A DNA stretch of 64,000 nt from Mycobacterium sp. OAS707 (GTDB lineage: Bacteria; Actinomycetota; Actinomycetes; Mycobacteriales; Mycobacteriaceae), in NCBI RefSeq assembly GCF_014873705.1, contig NZ_JADBDS010000001.1, positions 186,001-250,000 on the forward strand, in the 5' to 3' direction. Made by a program: the position numbers and the translations under genes. The notes beneath the pieces were generated by a model that saw only the letters and a list, made by a program, of their open reading frames with translations, had not been told where the DNA came from and ran no database searches. This document shows, in pieces, positions 9,715 to 19,205 of this stretch. The number at the start of each line of letters is the position of its first letter. The first letter of the stretch is position 1.

Positions 9715-10640
9715 AGTTCGTGGTTGCGCAACACGTCGAGCGCATGCTGCAAGTCGTGCGGATAGGGGCTGGTGATCTCCACGCGCCTGCCGTCGGCGGG
9801 GTGGGCGAACGCCAGCGATCGCGCATGCAGCCACTGGCGTTGCAGGCCAAGCTTTTTCGCCAAGGTCGGATCGGCGCCGTACGTGATGTCCCCCGCGCAT
9901 GGATGGTGCAATGCGGCGAAGTGCACCCGGATCTGGTGGGTGCGTCCGGTTTCCAGTTCGATGTCGAGCAGGCTTGCCGCCTGGTGCGCCTCGAGTGTGT
10001 CGTAGTGCGTGACGCTGTGCCGGCCCTGTTCGGTCACCGCGAACTTCCAGTCCTGTCCGCGGTGGCGCCCGATCGGCGCGTCGATGGTCCCACTGGACGG
10101 ATCGGGATGCCCCTGCACCAGTGCGTGATACCGCTTTTCGACGGTGCGCTGTTTGAACGCCCGCTTGAGTACGGTGTAGGCGCGTTCCGACAGCGCGACC
10201 ACCATGACGCCCGAGGTGCCGACATCCAGGCGGTGCACGATCCCCTGCCGTTCGTGGATCCCCGACGTGCTGATCCGGAAACCCGCAGCGGCGAGCCCGC
10301 CGAGCACCGTCGGCCCGTGCCATCCGACGGTCGCATGCGCGGCAACGCCTGGCGGCTTGTCGACGGCGACGATGTCGGCATCGGAGTAGAGGATCTCCAT
10401 GCCCTCGATGTCGACGGGCGTATTCTCCACCGGCGCAGGCGCTTCGGGGAGCCGCACCTCCAGCCACGCGCCTGCGGTGAGCTTGTCGGACTTGCCGGCG
10501 GGGGCGCCGTCGACCTCGACGCCGCCGTCCTCGGCCAGCGCCGCGGCCGCCGTTCGCGACAGCCCGAGCAGCCGCGCCAGCCCGGCGTCGACGCGCATCC
10601 CCGCCAGTCCCTCCGGGACTGGCATCGAGCGGGTCGTCAC
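9711..10640 (-). CDS. RluD-family 23S rRNA pseudouridine synthase
   Basis: This 309-residue protein has an N-terminal S4 RNA-binding domain (about residues 14-60, [26 protein letters not shown]). The RluA/RluD catalytic domain follows, with [17 protein letters not shown] carrying the catalytic Asp139. Further family blocks are KRYHALVQG and [14 protein letters not shown], and the C-terminal [11 protein letters not shown] motif is present. It isomerises uridines in large-subunit rRNA; the exact positions cannot be stated from sequence alone. The M. tuberculosis counterpart is Rv1540. The ATG overlaps the lspA stop by ATGA, and its own stop overlaps the rarD start. Confidence 0.93.
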   Translation of the reverse strand: MTTRSMPVPEGLAGMRVDAGLARLLGLSRTAAAALAEDGGVEVDGAPAGKSDKLTAGAWLEVRLPEAPAPVENTPVDIEGMEILYSDADIVAVDKPPGVAAHATVGWHGPTVLGGLAAAGFRISTSGIHERQGIVHRLDVGTSGVMVVALSERAYTVLKRAFKQRTVEKRYHALVQGHPDPSSGTIDAPIGRHRGQDWKFAVTEQGRHSVTHYDTLEAHQAASLLDIELETGRTHQIRVHFAALHHPCAGDITYGADPTLAKKLGLQRQWLHARSLAFAHPADGRRVEITSPYPHDLQHALDVLRNHEL

Positions 10641-11200
10641 TCGGACGAGTCGGCCTTGCGGCGGCCGACGGTGTCGAAGTCAAAACCGAACAGCGACAAG
10701 GCAACCAGCAGGATCGCCCCGCCGACCACCGACGGGTCAGCGACGTTGAACACCGGCCACCAACCGATCGACAGGAAGTCCACCACGTGCCCGCGCAGCG
10801 GTCCCGGTGAGCGGAAGAACCGGTCGACCAGGTTGCCCATGGCGCCGCCGAGGATCATGCCGAGTCCGATCGCCCACCACGGCGAGACCAGTCGCCTGCC
10901 CATCCAGATGATGCCGATCACGACGCCTGTCGCGATCAAGGTCAACACCCAGGTGTAGCCGGTCGCCATCGAGAACGCCGCGCCGGAATTGCGCACCAAC
11001 GTCCACGTGATGGTGTCGCCGACGATCGACACCGGCTGACCCGGGGTCAGCAACCGCACCGCGAGAACTTTCGTGACGATGTCGAGGACCAGCACGACCC
11101 CGGCGACAGTCAGGAGCAGACGCAGCCGCTTATGTGCAGGCTGCTGCGGCGCCTCCTCGTCAGTCACGGGTTCGGCCGTGCCCGGGGATTCATCAGTCAC
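10637..11200 (-). CDS. lspA: Lipoprotein signal peptidase II
   Basis: This 187-residue aspartyl protease of the inner membrane cleaves signal peptides from diacylglyceryl-modified prolipoproteins. Four membrane helices are visible. The catalytic aspartates are in NLVDRFFR and FNVADPSVV, and the conserved NSGAAFSM motif is present. The N-terminal extension of about 25 acidic and polar residues is usual in mycobacteria. The GTG at 11200 is the natural start; the upstream extension of the frame is antisense to ansA. The start is preceded by GGGGGA directly, with GATGAT six bases upstream of the codon. The gene is divergent from ansA and heads the operon with rluD and rarD. Confidence 0.95.
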   Translation of the reverse strand: MTDESPGTAEPVTDEEAPQQPAHKRLRLLLTVAGVVLVLDIVTKVLAVRLLTPGQPVSIVGDTITWTLVRNSGAAFSMATGYTWVLTLIATGVVIGIIWMGRRLVSPWWAIGLGMILGGAMGNLVDRFFRSPGPLRGHVVDFLSIGWWPVFNVADPSVVGGAILLVALSLFGFDFDTVGRRKADSSE

Positions 11201-11242
11201 TCCCCCATCATCGCAGGAGACTGGATTTGAAATGATTCCCCC

Positions 11243-12175
11243 ATGGGTCGCCTCGTCGTCGTCACCACCGGCGGCACCATAGCCACCAGCAGCGACGACA
11301 CCGGGGTCAAGCGACCGACCCGCAGCGGCGCGGACCTGACCGCCGGTCTCGACGTCGACGTCGTCGATCTGATGGCGATGGACAGTTCGCAATTGACACC
11401 CGCGCACTGGGACCAAATCCGCGCCTCGGTGCTGTCGGCCTGCAAGAACGATGAAGCCACCGGTGTGGTCATCGCTCACGGCACCGACACCATGGAGGAG
11501 ACGGCGCTCTGGCTCGAGCTGACCTATGACGGCGAGATGCCCGTGGTGGTCACCGGCGCGCTGCACAGCGCCGACGCGCCCGACGCCGACGGACCCGGGA
11601 ATCTGCGTGATGCGCTGACGTTGGCCGCCAGCGCGCGGGCCCGTGGGCAAGGCGTCTTGGTGACACTGGCAGGCACGGTGTGGCAGCCGCTGGGACTGCA
11701 GAAGTCTGCGACGGGTGACATGCGCGGCTTCACGGGCGACGTGCTCGGCAGCGTCGCCGACGGGCGGTTCATCGCGCAGCGGTCCAAGGACCGGCCGTTT
11801 CTCGGTCCACTGTCCGGGGCGGACGCGCCGCGCGTTGACACCGTCGCGGTGTATCCCGGCGCAGACGCGGTCGCGATGGACGCCTGTGTCGAGGCGGGCG
11901 CTCGCGGCATCGTGCTGGAGGCCCTCGGCGCGGGTAACGCAGGCGCGGCGGTGATCGAAGGGGTGCGGCGGCATTGCCGCAACGGGGTGGCGGTCGCGGT
12001 GTCCACGCGGGTGCCCGGCGGGAAGGTCACCGCCGGTTACGGCCCGGGCAGGGACCTTGTCGACGCGGGAGCGGTGCTGGTGCCGCGGCTACCGGCGGCG
12101 CAGGCCCGCGTGCTGCTGATGGCCACCTTGGCTGCCGGCTCACCCGTCGAGGAGGTCCTCGGCCGCTGGGGCTGA
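11243..12175 (+). CDS. ansA: L-asparaginase
   Basis: This 310-residue type I/II asparaginase hydrolyses asparagine to aspartate and ammonia. Both catalytic threonine motifs are present: [14 protein letters not shown] near the N-terminus and [16 protein letters not shown] around residue 80. No signal peptide is seen. M. tuberculosis has ansA (Rv1538c) next to dinX and lspA, exactly as here. The gene is divergent from lspA with 42 bp between starts, and converges with dinX, with which it shares 36 bp of coding sequence at the 3' ends. Confidence 0.95.
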   Translation: MGRLVVVTTGGTIATSSDDTGVKRPTRSGADLTAGLDVDVVDLMAMDSSQLTPAHWDQIRASVLSACKNDEATGVVIAHGTDTMEETALWLELTYDGEMPVVVTGALHSADAPDADGPGNLRDALTLAASARARGQGVLVTLAGTVWQPLGLQKSATGDMRGFTGDVLGSVADGRFIAQRSKDRPFLGPLSGADAPRVDTVAVYPGADAVAMDACVEAGARGIVLEALGAGNAGAAVIEGVRRHCRNGVAVAVSTRVPGGKVTAGYGPGRDLVDAGAVLVPRLPAAQARVLLMATLAAGSPVEEVLGRWG

Positions 12176-13525
12176 GCGGGCCGCCAACTCGCTGACGAAG
12201 TCCGGCCAGTCCAGGCTGTCGACCGGGTTGGCCCGCTCGATGCCGGGGGTGTCGTCGGGAAATGTGTGCACGGGCCCCGGCCCGGTGCTGCGGGTCTCGA
12301 ACCGCACGGTCATCACGCCGTGGCCCGCGCCCTGAATCCAGCCGTGCCCGTGTTCGGGGTGGACCACGTCGTCGCCGACGCGCCATGCCGGCGCGGTGGC
12401 GGCCAGGTCACTGACCGTCTGCGGCAGCTGCGTGTCGGACACTTCCTCGGCCATCAGCTCGAGGTCCGGAAACAGCGACTCCTGGCGCACATCGGACAGC
12501 CCCGAAAAGCCAACGCCGACAAGGCGAATCGGGCCGATTTCGACAGGGTCGAGCAGCAGCCGCCTTGCCATCGCGATCAAGGTCGGGGCGTCCGTTGTCG
12601 CGTACGGCAGCGTGGCCGACCGCGTCAGAATGCTCATGTCGGACTTCTTCAGCTTCACCGTCACGGTGCGGGCCCCGCGACCGTCTTTCTCCAACCGTGC
12701 ATGCGCATGCTCGCCGATCGGCCCTGCGGCTTCCCGCAACTGGTCGAGGGTTGTCAGGTCTTCGGGGAAGGTCGATTCTGCGCTGATCTGTTTGGCCGGA
12801 GCGTTCTCGGCGACCGGTCGATCGTCGATGCCCTGCGCTAGGCGGTGCAGCGAGGGGCCGACTGTCGCCCCGAGGATGTTCGCGGCCTCGGCGTCCGTCA
12901 GCGCCGCAAGCTGGCCTACGGTGTCGATACCGAGCCGGTGCAGTTTCTCCTCGGCCACGGGCCCGATGCCCCACAGCCGGCGCACCGGAAGGCTGTGCAG
13001 CAGAACGGTTTCCTCGTCGCGGCGCACCACCCGGATGCCGTTCGGCTTGGCCAGGTCCGAGGCGATCTTGGCGATCTGCTTGCCCGATCCCGCACCGACG
13101 GATGCGACCAGGCCCGTCTCCTCGCGGATCCGGTCCTTGAGGTGTCGGCAGAACGCGTCGACGTCTGCGGCGTCAGCGCCGGAAAGCTCGGTTGGCTCGC
13201 CGAAGGCTTCGTCGAACGAGAGCTGCTCGAGGACGGGCACCAGCGTTCGGACGGTCTCGAACACGCGGCGGCTGGCTACGCCGTAGACCACGCCGCGTGG
13301 CGGTAACACCACGGCCGGGGCGCCGACCAGGCGGCGAGCCTGATGCATGGGCATCGCCGATCGGGCGCCATAGACGCGGGCCTCGTAGCTTGCCCCTGCG
13401 ACAACACCGCGGCCGCCCAGCCCGCCGACGAGCACGGGACGCCCCCGCAGGGTTGGCCGGGTCAGCTGCTCGACGGACGCGAAGAACGCGTCCATGTCGA
13501 AGTGCAGCACCCAGCGCGAATCCAC
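12140..13525 (-). CDS. dinX: Y-family DNA polymerase IV (DinX)
   Basis: This translesion polymerase of about 461 residues opens [20 protein letters not shown], whose two Asp residues are catalytic metal ligands; SFDEAF supplies the third acidic site. [21 protein letters not shown] and the HhH segment [18 protein letters not shown] follow. The little-finger domain ends before a C-terminal extension containing [37 protein letters not shown], also found in M. tuberculosis DinX (Rv1537). I placed the start at GTG 13525 by alignment with that protein from memory; the frame is open to 13591. No LexA-like box was noticed upstream. Confidence 0.94.
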   Translation of the reverse strand: MDSRWVLHFDMDAFFASVEQLTRPTLRGRPVLVGGLGGRGVVAGASYEARVYGARSAMPMHQARRLVGAPAVVLPPRGVVYGVASRRVFETVRTLVPVLEQLSFDEAFGEPTELSGADAADVDAFCRHLKDRIREETGLVASVGAGSGKQIAKIASDLAKPNGIRVVRRDEETVLLHSLPVRRLWGIGPVAEEKLHRLGIDTVGQLAALTDAEAANILGATVGPSLHRLAQGIDDRPVAENAPAKQISAESTFPEDLTTLDQLREAAGPIGEHAHARLEKDGRGARTVTVKLKKSDMSILTRSATLPYATTDAPTLIAMARRLLLDPVEIGPIRLVGVGFSGLSDVRQESLFPDLELMAEEVSDTQLPQTVSDLAATAPAWRVGDDVVHPEHGHGWIQGAGHGVMTVRFETRSTGPGPVHTFPDDTPGIERANPVDSLDWPDFVSELAARSAPAAEDLLDG

Positions 13526-13564
13526 GGTTCCCGATGCTATGGCCACCGCCCGACCTCGCCGACC

Positions 13565-13581
13565 GTGTCCCCGAGGGACAC
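13565..13581. promoter_or_regulatory. Perfect inverted repeat in the dinX-cupin divergent region
   Basis: GTGTCCC-CGA-GGGACAC is a perfect 7-bp dyad with a 3-nt loop. It lies 40 bp upstream of the dinX start and 67 bp upstream of the cupin ATG. A dimeric repressor site is the simplest reading. A TTGACA hexamer follows at 13606-13611, pointing towards the cupin gene. Confidence 0.4.
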
Positions 13582-13647
13582 TCTTCTGCAAAGCGTCATC
13601 ATTTGTTGACAGCGCTGGAAAGTGCGGCTCCGTTGAGAGAGGTTTTG

Positions 13648-14118
13648 ATGCCTACCGAGAAGACCGACTATCGCCTCAACGGCGTACGAATCGTGCACGC
13701 CGACGAACTGGACACCAACACCGCGCAGACGCCCGGCATGAATCGCGCGGCAGCGATCAATGCCGCCACTGCGGGGGCCGACAAGTTGTGGGCAGGCACG
13801 GCTGTCATCCATCCCGATGCCAAGACCGGACCGCATCACCACGGGCACCTCGAGAGCGTGATCTACGTCGTCGCGGGCCGGGCCAGGATGCGATGGGGCG
13901 ACCGTCTCGAGTTCACCGCCGAAGCAGGCCCCGGCGACTTCATCTACGTCCCGCCGTACGTGCCGCACCAGGAGATCAACGCAAGCCCCGACGAACCCCT
14001 CTCGTGCGTCGTCGTGCGCAGCGACCAGGAACCGGTCGTCGTCAACCTGGACTTGCCTGATGTGGAAGTCGAACCCGAGCACGTGCGGTGGGTCGACGAC
14101 ATCCACCCGGGCAACTAG
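13648..14118 (+). CDS. Cupin-domain protein
   Basis: This 156-residue single-domain cupin has the two signature motifs. Motif 1 is [24 protein letters not shown], with the HHH...E metal ligands, and motif 2 is [17 protein letters not shown], whose His is the fourth ligand. A mononuclear metal site is therefore intact; the substrate is not inferable. Its RBS (GAGAGAGG about 6 nt before the ATG) is one of the clearest in the window. It is divergent from dinX, with a dyad and a TTGACA element in the shared 122-bp intergenic region. Confidence 0.88.
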   Translation: MPTEKTDYRLNGVRIVHADELDTNTAQTPGMNRAAAINAATAGADKLWAGTAVIHPDAKTGPHHHGHLESVIYVVAGRARMRWGDRLEFTAEAGPGDFIYVPPYVPHQEINASPDEPLSCVVVRSDQEPVVVNLDLPDVEVEPEHVRWVDDIHPGN

Positions 14119-14158
14119 CAATCCGCAACCGCCGATGCCAGGTCGATAGCCTGACGGA

Positions 14159-14365
14159 ATGCACGATGTGCCGATTCGCGACGAGACGATTCGCCTGGGT
14201 CAGTTCCTGAAACTGGCGGGGCTGATCGACAGCGGCGCAGACGCCAAGGTCGTCATCGCCGACGGGCTGGTCGTCGTGAACGGCGAGATCGAACGCCGCC
14301 GCGGCAGGCAGCTTCGCTCCGGCGACACCGTGACGTTCGACGGCCGTGGCGCACGGGTCGGCTGA
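14159..14365 (+). CDS. Small S4-domain RNA-binding protein
   Basis: This 68-residue protein consists almost entirely of one S4 domain: IRLGQFLKLAGLIDSGADAKVVIADGLVVVNGEIERRRGRQLRSGDTVTF. The alpha-L motif with basic residues at RRRGRQ is typical of YbcJ/RlbA-type proteins that contact structured RNA, often the ribosome. The ATG is preceded by TAGCCT and exactly six bases, so it is probably leaderless and independent of the cupin gene 40 bp upstream. It ends nine bases short of the ileS stop, with which it converges. Confidence 0.85.
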   Translation: MHDVPIRDETIRLGQFLKLAGLIDSGADAKVVIADGLVVVNGEIERRRGRQLRSGDTVTFDGRGARVG

Positions 14366-14374
14366 GTCGCCCGG

Positions 14375-17300
14375 CTAGGCCTTGGCGATCGCCACCCGCA
14401 CGCCGTCGCCGACCTCGGCGCCTTCCACCGGCTCGCCGAATTCGAAAGTGGTGGCCAGGATCTCGCCCGCGATCAGGTCGGCATGCGTCTGGGCCCACTG
14501 CGCCTTGTCCTCGGGCACCGAGATCGTCACCTGGATCCGGTCGGACACGTCGAGGCCCGTCGACTTGCGCAGATCCTGCAACTCCCGAATCAGGTCGCGT
14601 GCCCAGCCCTCGGCTTCCAGCTCCGGCGTCACGGTGCCGTCGAGCACCACCAAGCCGGCGCCGTCGGACAGCGCGGTGGTGAACTCGGGGTCGGCGGCCA
14701 CCAGCCGCGAGCTGTACTCCTCGGGCTGCAGCACGGCAGGCCCCGCAGTCAACGTGCCGTCCTCGTTGAGGACCGCCTCGCCCGCCTTGACGGCCTTGAT
14801 CGCCGCCTGCACGTCCTTGCCGAGCCGCGGACCGGCCACCTTGGCATTGACGGTCAGATCGAATCGACCGTAGGTGTCGATGTCGTCGGTGAGCTCGACG
14901 GCCTTCACGTTGAGCTCGTCGGCCAGCAGATCGGTGAACGGCGAAAGCCGCTGCGGATTCTCTACTGCCACAGTCAGTTTCGGCAAAGGTAGCCGCACCC
15001 GCAGCTTCTTCGCCTTGCGCAACGATGACGCCGCCGAGGCGACCTCGCGCACCTGGTCCATGGCCGCGACGAGTTCTGGATCCGCTGGCACCACACCGGC
15101 TTCGGGCCAGTCGGTCAGATGCACCGACCGCTCGCCGGTCACGCCGCGCCAGATCACCTCGGTGATCAACGGAAGCAGCGGCGCCGCCAGCCTGCCCGTC
15201 ACCTCGAGCACCGTGTGCAGCGTGTCGATGGCGTCGGGATCCTCTTCCCAGAACCGCTGACGCGACCGGCGCACGTACCAGTTCGTCAGCGCTTCGGTGA
15301 ACTGGCGCAGCTGATCACACGCGCCGTAGATGTCGCAGACGTCCAGCGACTCGGTCAGGTCGTCACGCAGTTCGGCGAGCTTGGCCAGGATGTAGCGGTC
15401 GAGCACATGCTGCGAATCGGTGCGCCAGGTGCCCTTCTTCGGCGCGTAGAGCGCCAGGAACGTGTAGGCGTTCCACAACGGCAACAGCACCTGTCGGACG
15501 CCTTCGCGGATGCCCTGCTCGGTGACGATCAGGTTGCCGCCGCGCAGGATCGGCGACGCCATCAGGAACCACCGCATGGCGTCGGAGCCGTCGCGGTCGA
15601 ACACCTCGGTCACATCGGGATAGTTGCGCAGCGACTTGCTCATCTTCTGGCCGTCGTTGCCCAGCACAATGCCGTGTGCCACACAGGTTTTGAAGGCCGG
15701 GCGGTCGAACAGCGCGGTCGCCAGCACATGCATCGTGTAGAACCAGCCGCGGGTCTGGCCGATGTACTCGACGATGAAGTCGCCGGGAAAGTGCGTGTCA
15801 AACCAGTCCTGGTTCTCGAACGGATAATGCACCTGCGCGTACGGCATCGACCCCGAGTCGAACCACACGTCGAACACATCCTCGATGCGCCGCATCGTCG
15901 ACTTACCGGTCGGGTCAACAGGATTGGGCCGGGTCAACTCGTCGATGTACGGCCGATGCAGATTGTCCGGTCGCACCCCGAAGTCGCGCTCGAGCTCGTC
16001 GAGGCTGCCGTAAACGTCGATCCTCGGATAGTCCGGGTCGTCGGACTTCCACACCGGAATCGGGCTGCCCCAGTAGCGGTTTCGCGAGATCGACCAGTCG
16101 CGCGCATTGGACAGCCATTTACCGAACTGCCCGTCCTTGACGTGTTCGGGATACCAGGTGATGTCCTCGTTGAGCTCGACCATGCGGTCGCGGAAGTCGG
16201 TGACCTTGATGAACCACGACGATACGGCCCGATAGATCAACGGGTTTCGGCACCGCCAGCAGTGCGGGTAGGAGTGCTCGTAGGTTTCATGGCGCAACAG
16301 CACCGCGCCATTGACCCCCGCCGACCGGCCATGGTTCTTCAGGTCGCGGATGATCTGCGGGTTGGCGTCGAATACGTGCTGGCCCGCATAGTCGGCCACG
16401 GTCTTGTCGAAGCGGCCCTTGGCGTCCACCGGTGTGACGGCCGAGATGCCCGCCGCCTGCGTGACCACCATGTCGTCCTCGCCGTAGGCGGGCGACATGT
16501 GCACGATGCCCGTGCCGTCCTCGGTGCTGACGTAATCGGCGGCCAGCACCCGAAACGAGTTCGGCGCGTCCATGAAATACGGGAACGGCGGCACGTACCG
16601 CGTCTCGACCAGATCCCGGCCGGTGTAGGTGGCAAGCACCTCGGGTTCCTCACCGAGTTCGCGGGCGTAGGCCGCAAGCCGTGCCTGCGCCAGCACGTAG
16701 CGCCGCCCGTCGGGACCCTGCACCAGGACGTAGTCGACATCGGGCCCGACTGCGACCGCCTGGTTCGACGGCAGTGTCCACGGCGTCGTCGTCCAGATCA
16801 GCAAATGAGCGCCCTCGAGCGGGCCGTCGGCCACGCGGAAGCCGACGGTGATCGCCGGGTCCTGCCGACTCTGATAGACGTCGTCGTCCATCCGGAGTTC
16901 ATGGTTGGACAGCGGTGTTTCGTCGTTCCAGCAGTACGGCAGCACCCGATTGCCTTCGTAGGCAAGGCCTTTGTCCCACAACTGCTTGAACGCCCAGATC
17001 ACCGACTCCATGAAGGTCGGGTCCAGCGTCTTGTAATCGTTGTCGAAGTCGACCCAGCGCGCCTGCCGGGTGACGTAGGCCCGCCATTCGTTCGTGTACT
17101 TGAGCACCGATTCGCGGCACGCGTCGTTGAACTTCTCGATGCCCATCTCTTCGATCTGGGCCTTGTCGGCGATGCCGAGTTGGCGCTGAACCTCGAGTTC
17201 GGCGGGCAGGCCGTGGGTGTCCCAACCGAACCGGCGCTCCACCTTGTAGCCGCGCATCGTGCGGTAGCGCGGCACGATGTCCTTCACGTAGCCAGTCAGC

Positions 17301-17485
17301 AGGTGGCCGTAGTGCGGCAGACCGTTGGCGAACGGCGGGCCGTCGTAGAACACGTATTCCGGTGCGCCGTCACGGCGCGCGACACTCGCGCGGAACGTGT
17401 CGTCGGACTCCCAGTAGTCGAGGACGTCGAGTTCGAGCTCCGGGAACTTCGGAGCGCCGGATGTCGGCTTCGGATATGCAGTCAC
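14375..17485 (-). CDS. ileS: Isoleucyl-tRNA synthetase
   Basis: This 1036-residue class I aminoacyl-tRNA synthetase of the long bacterial/eukaryotic-like type has the HIGH-like motif as [18 protein letters not shown] and the KMSKS loop as [12 protein letters not shown]. The editing (CP1) domain includes [20 protein letters not shown] class-specific C-terminal domain follows. The frame is open into the leader (to 17575), but the GTG at 17485 ([12 protein letters not shown]) aligns with the M. tuberculosis start (Rv1536, from memory), and the extra codons translate the T-box. Expression is expected to be induced by uncharged tRNA-Ile through the T-box at 17490-17688. Confidence 0.97.
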   Translation of the reverse strand: MTAYPKPTSGAPKFPELELDVLDYWESDDTFRASVARRDGAPEYVFYDGPPFANGLPHYGHLLTGYVKDIVPRYRTMRGYKVERRFGWDTHGLPAELEVQRQLGIADKAQIEEMGIEKFNDACRESVLKYTNEWRAYVTRQARWVDFDNDYKTLDPTFMESVIWAFKQLWDKGLAYEGNRVLPYCWNDETPLSNHELRMDDDVYQSRQDPAITVGFRVADGPLEGAHLLIWTTTPWTLPSNQAVAVGPDVDYVLVQGPDGRRYVLAQARLAAYARELGEEPEVLATYTGRDLVETRYVPPFPYFMDAPNSFRVLAADYVSTEDGTGIVHMSPAYGEDDMVVTQAAGISAVTPVDAKGRFDKTVADYAGQHVFDANPQIIRDLKNHGRSAGVNGAVLLRHETYEHSYPHCWRCRNPLIYRAVSSWFIKVTDFRDRMVELNEDITWYPEHVKDGQFGKWLSNARDWSISRNRYWGSPIPVWKSDDPDYPRIDVYGSLDELERDFGVRPDNLHRPYIDELTRPNPVDPTGKSTMRRIEDVFDVWFDSGSMPYAQVHYPFENQDWFDTHFPGDFIVEYIGQTRGWFYTMHVLATALFDRPAFKTCVAHGIVLGNDGQKMSKSLRNYPDVTEVFDRDGSDAMRWFLMASPILRGGNLIVTEQGIREGVRQVLLPLWNAYTFLALYAPKKGTWRTDSQHVLDRYILAKLAELRDDLTESLDVCDIYGACDQLRQFTEALTNWYVRRSRQRFWEEDPDAIDTLHTVLEVTGRLAAPLLPLITEVIWRGVTGERSVHLTDWPEAGVVPADPELVAAMDQVREVASAASSLRKAKKLRVRLPLPKLTVAVENPQRLSPFTDLLADELNVKAVELTDDIDTYGRFDLTVNAKVAGPRLGKDVQAAIKAVKAGEAVLNEDGTLTAGPAVLQPEEYSSRLVAADPEFTTALSDGAGLVVLDGTVTPELEAEGWARDLIRELQDLRKSTGLDVSDRIQVTISVPEDKAQWAQTHADLIAGEILATTFEFGEPVEGAEVGDGVRVAIAKA

Positions 17486-17489
17486 AGTG

Positions 17490-17688
17490 GTCCGTCGTCT
17501 CCATGCCAGATCTCTCGGCACGGGGACGACGTCGCGCCGGTGCGCGAGCGCCGCGGTACCACCCCGCTTGCGCACACAGGTGTGCGCCGCTCAACTGCAG
17601 GCGATGACGGGCCCACCCGTTCGGGTCTACTTGGCTGGTTCAGCTGTTCTTCCGAAGGCTCCCCGGTGATGGCCGGATCGGTGCCGTT
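17490..17688 (-). promoter_or_regulatory. T-box riboswitch leader of ileS, isoleucine specific
   Basis: The minus-strand leader contains the near-invariant T-box AGCGGGGTGGTACCGCGG (17568-17551), which pairs with the acceptor end of uncharged tRNA. Upstream is the Stem I region with CCGGCCATCACCGGGGAGCC, where the specifier codon ATC occupies 17670-17668, matching isoleucine. The short Stem I and a T-box close to the start codon are features of actinobacterial ileS T-boxes, which are reported to act on translation initiation. A -10 element TAGAAT lies at 17700-17695, putting the transcript start near 17688. The boundaries are estimates. Confidence 0.92.
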
Positions 17689-17694
17689 AGGTCG

Positions 17695-17700
17695 ATTCTA
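17695..17700 (-). promoter_or_regulatory. -10 element of the ileS promoter
   Basis: TAGAAT on the minus strand is one base from the TATAAT consensus and sits just upstream of the T-box leader. No good -35 hexamer is visible 16-18 nt further upstream, as is common in mycobacteria. Confidence 0.5.
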
Positions 17701-17825
17701 GTGGCCGCCGCAAATCAGGGCTGACCAGGCGGCGCGCCGCCTCTGCCGCCGCGCCCCTGCGCTCGGCCAGCGTGTCACCCGCCGACTCCGGCATACCGGC
17801 AGCCCAAACCGCGTAGCTTCGCGAC

Positions 17826-18041
17826 ATGAGCGATCACACGTACCGAATCATCGAGATCGTCGGCAGCTCGCCCGACAGCATCGACGAGGCGATCCGCAAC
17901 GGGATATCCCGTGCCTCGGAGACCATGCGCGGCCTCGACTGGTTCGAGGTGCAGTCAGTTCGTGGGCACCTGGCAGACGGCGCCATCGGGCATTTCCAGG
18001 TAACGATGAAGGTTGGGTTCCGCCTGGAAGATGCCCGATGA
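17826..18041 (+). CDS. Dodecin family flavin-binding protein
   Basis: This 71-residue protein has the dodecin sequence pattern: YRIIEIVGSSPDSIDEAIRNGISRASETMRGLDWFEVQSVRGHLADGAIGHFQVTMKVGFRLED. Dodecins assemble as hollow dodecamers storing flavins (FMN/FAD) or CoA. The Trp in LDWFEV is the residue that stacks on the flavin in the family. The ATG has TAGCTT exactly six bases upstream, so it is probably leaderless. In M. tuberculosis dodecin (Rv1498A) lies near lipL; here a three-gene cluster separates the two. It converges with the condensation-like gene, with 2 bp between them. Confidence 0.92.
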   Translation: MSDHTYRIIEIVGSSPDSIDEAIRNGISRASETMRGLDWFEVQSVRGHLADGAIGHFQVTMKVGFRLEDAR

Positions 18042-18043
18042 CG

Positions 18044-18688
18044 TCAGACCGGAGCGGCGGCGTCTGAAGTCATCTCGAAGAGCGCCAGCGGGAACTGTTC
18101 CGTGAGCTCTTCGATGGTGTAGCGGTCGAACCGGGTGGTGTCGTACCACCAGTCGAGGTGCAGCTCGCCGTCGATGCGGTACACCCGCAGCTCGAGTGCA
18201 TAGCCAAGGCCCGGCGGCGTCTCGTATGAGGGGTCGGTTCCATCGGCCAGTGTGCCGATGTAGTTGAGGAAGATCTCCGGCGACAGCGGGGACGACGGCG
18301 CGGGGCTTGCACTGAGCAGGCGGTGCACGTCGCGGAGCATGTCGGTCGGACTCGCTTGCAGCGACGTCGCGCACAGCAGCGGGATGCCGTGAAGCAGCCA
18401 GCGCCGCTCTCCGGTGACGTCGATTGCGACGACGCCGTCACCGATGGTGCGAGCGATGGTCCGGCCGAGCGCGGCAAGCAAGATCTCGTCGGCCGCCACC
18501 CCCAGCCATTCCGTTGCTCCGTCAACTTCCGCGGTCACCTCTTCGGAAGGCGGTGTGGACAGTTTGTCCAGGACAGGAGCAGTCCCGTCTGCAATGTCAT
18601 GGTCGACAACCCGCAACGTGGCCATGGCCAGGGTGTCGACCGGATACGTCATCTCGCTGGTCTGATCAGCTAAATAGGGAGCAACCAT
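18044..18688 (-). CDS. Orphan C-terminal half of a condensation-type (NRPS C / acyltransferase) domain
   Basis: This protein of about 214 residues resembles the second half of a condensation domain. It has GVAADEILLAALGRTIARTIGDGVVAIDVTGERR (floor-loop region), SPEIFLNYIGTLADG (the FNYLG-type strand), and YRIDGELHLDWWYDTTRFDRYTIEELTEQFPLALFEM (the C-terminal block). The catalytic HHxxxDG half is absent and nothing upstream encodes it, so a classical condensing enzyme is unlikely; a binding or accessory role is more plausible. The ATG at 18688 has TATGTT exactly six bases upstream; a longer start at 18715 would run into the operator. It is divergent from the HTH regulator across repeated operator-like sites. 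Confidence 0.72.
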   Translation of the reverse strand: MVAPYLADQTSEMTYPVDTLAMATLRVVDHDIADGTAPVLDKLSTPPSEEVTAEVDGATEWLGVAADEILLAALGRTIARTIGDGVVAIDVTGERRWLLHGIPLLCATSLQASPTDMLRDVHRLLSASPAPSSPLSPEIFLNYIGTLADGTDPSYETPPGLGYALELRVYRIDGELHLDWWYDTTRFDRYTIEELTEQFPLALFEMTSDAAAPV

Positions 18689-18710
18689 GTAGCTAACATA
18701 ACACCGGTTT

Positions 18711-18803
18711 CCCAAAATTGGGAGAGTGCTCCCAAAAGTGTGACACCTGCGTCAATAACGGCTAAGCCATCCGATTTGCGAAGGGTACTGCCCAAAAGCG
18801 GGA
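18711..18803. promoter_or_regulatory. Phased operator array between the condensation-like gene and the HTH regulator
   Basis: CCCAAAANNGNGA occurs three times on the plus strand: 18711-18723 (TTG), 18731-18743 (GTG) and 18791-18803 (GCG). Spacings are 20 and 60 bp, all multiples of about one helical turn. The first copy is itself a dyad (TCCCAA-AA-TTGGGA), and a second overlapping dyad, TGGGAG-AGTG-CTCCCA, spans 18719-18734. Sites overlap the expected -35 region of the minus-strand gene and the -35/-10 spacer of the regulator. Confidence 0.6.
18759..18768. repeat. CGGCTAAGCC element, copy 1 (regulator promoter)
   Basis: This 10-mer is nearly palindromic (GGCT-A-AGCC) and lies between the operator copies upstream of the HTH regulator. 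The identical 10-mer recurs at 19195, directly upstream of the membrane protein gene. Confidence 0.4.
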
Positions 18804-18823
18804 AGTCCAGCTATCGTAAGTGC

Positions 18824-19192
18824 ATGCCACGGACCGACGAGAACGGCAGACAGCTCAAGGCGTTGCTTGACTATCTCCTAGACGGCGACATCGATGCCAA
18901 GGACATCTATGACGCGTTGGGGATCTCGAGCAGCACGTACTACCGGCGGATCAAGGAAGACGACTATCCGAACGCCGAGGAACTGCGGCGAGTCGCCGAC
19001 AGGTTCGCGCTTAGCTACCCGGACCTGCAGATCCAGTTCGGATTGATGAGCCGCCAGGAAGTGTGGAGCTACGTCGAGTCGGCCCCGTTCACGACGATGA
19101 CGGCAGTGCAGGACACCGTGCAGACCAAGCAGACGACCCGCCCGCCGAAGTTATCCGAGATGAAGCCGAGGGCGGACGCTCCTCCTCTTTAA
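18824..19192 (+). CDS. Small helix-turn-helix regulator (mycobacterial type)
   Basis: The 122-residue protein has an N-terminal HTH core: LKALLDYLLDGDIDAKDIYDALGISSSTYYRRIKEDDYPNAEELRRVADRFAL. The recognition helix is around SSSTYYRRIKEDD, resembling Cro/CI-type phage repressors. The C-terminal third (after WSYVE) is polar and looks unstructured. The ATG at 18824 has TATCGT exactly six bases upstream (a leaderless start); a GTG at 18740 in the same frame would place the operator inside the gene and is rejected. It probably binds the CCCAAAA sites in its own promoter and controls the divergent gene and perhaps the membrane protein 52 bp downstream. Confidence 0.75.
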   Translation: MPRTDENGRQLKALLDYLLDGDIDAKDIYDALGISSSTYYRRIKEDDYPNAEELRRVADRFALSYPDLQIQFGLMSRQEVWSYVESAPFTTMTAVQDTVQTKQTTRPPKLSEMKPRADAPPL

Positions 19193-19194
19193 TC

Positions 19195-19205
19195 CGGCTA
19201 AGCCG
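19195..19205. repeat. CGGCTAAGCCG element, copy 2 (membrane gene promoter)
   Basis: This perfect 5-bp dyad (CGGCT-A-AGCCG) lies just after the regulator stop codon and abuts a TACACT -10-like hexamer at 19206-19211. The first ten bases match the element at 18759. Shared control of the regulator and the membrane gene is possible. Confidence 0.4.

Noticed and set aside
9715..10704. N-terminal 330-codon extension of the rarD frame
   Set aside because: Arg/Gly/Ala-rich translation of the pseudouridine synthase gene in another frame; the natural start is GTG 9714 with a 4-bp overlap.
9612..10958. 448-codon plus-strand frame across rluD and lspA
   Set aside because: It is a shadow of two motif-rich minus-strand genes.
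15119..17701. 860-codon open frame on the plus strand across ileS
   Set aside because: It is antisense to ileS, which has full family motifs and the T-box; the opposite frame is open only because of GC-rich codon bias and has no recognisable domain.
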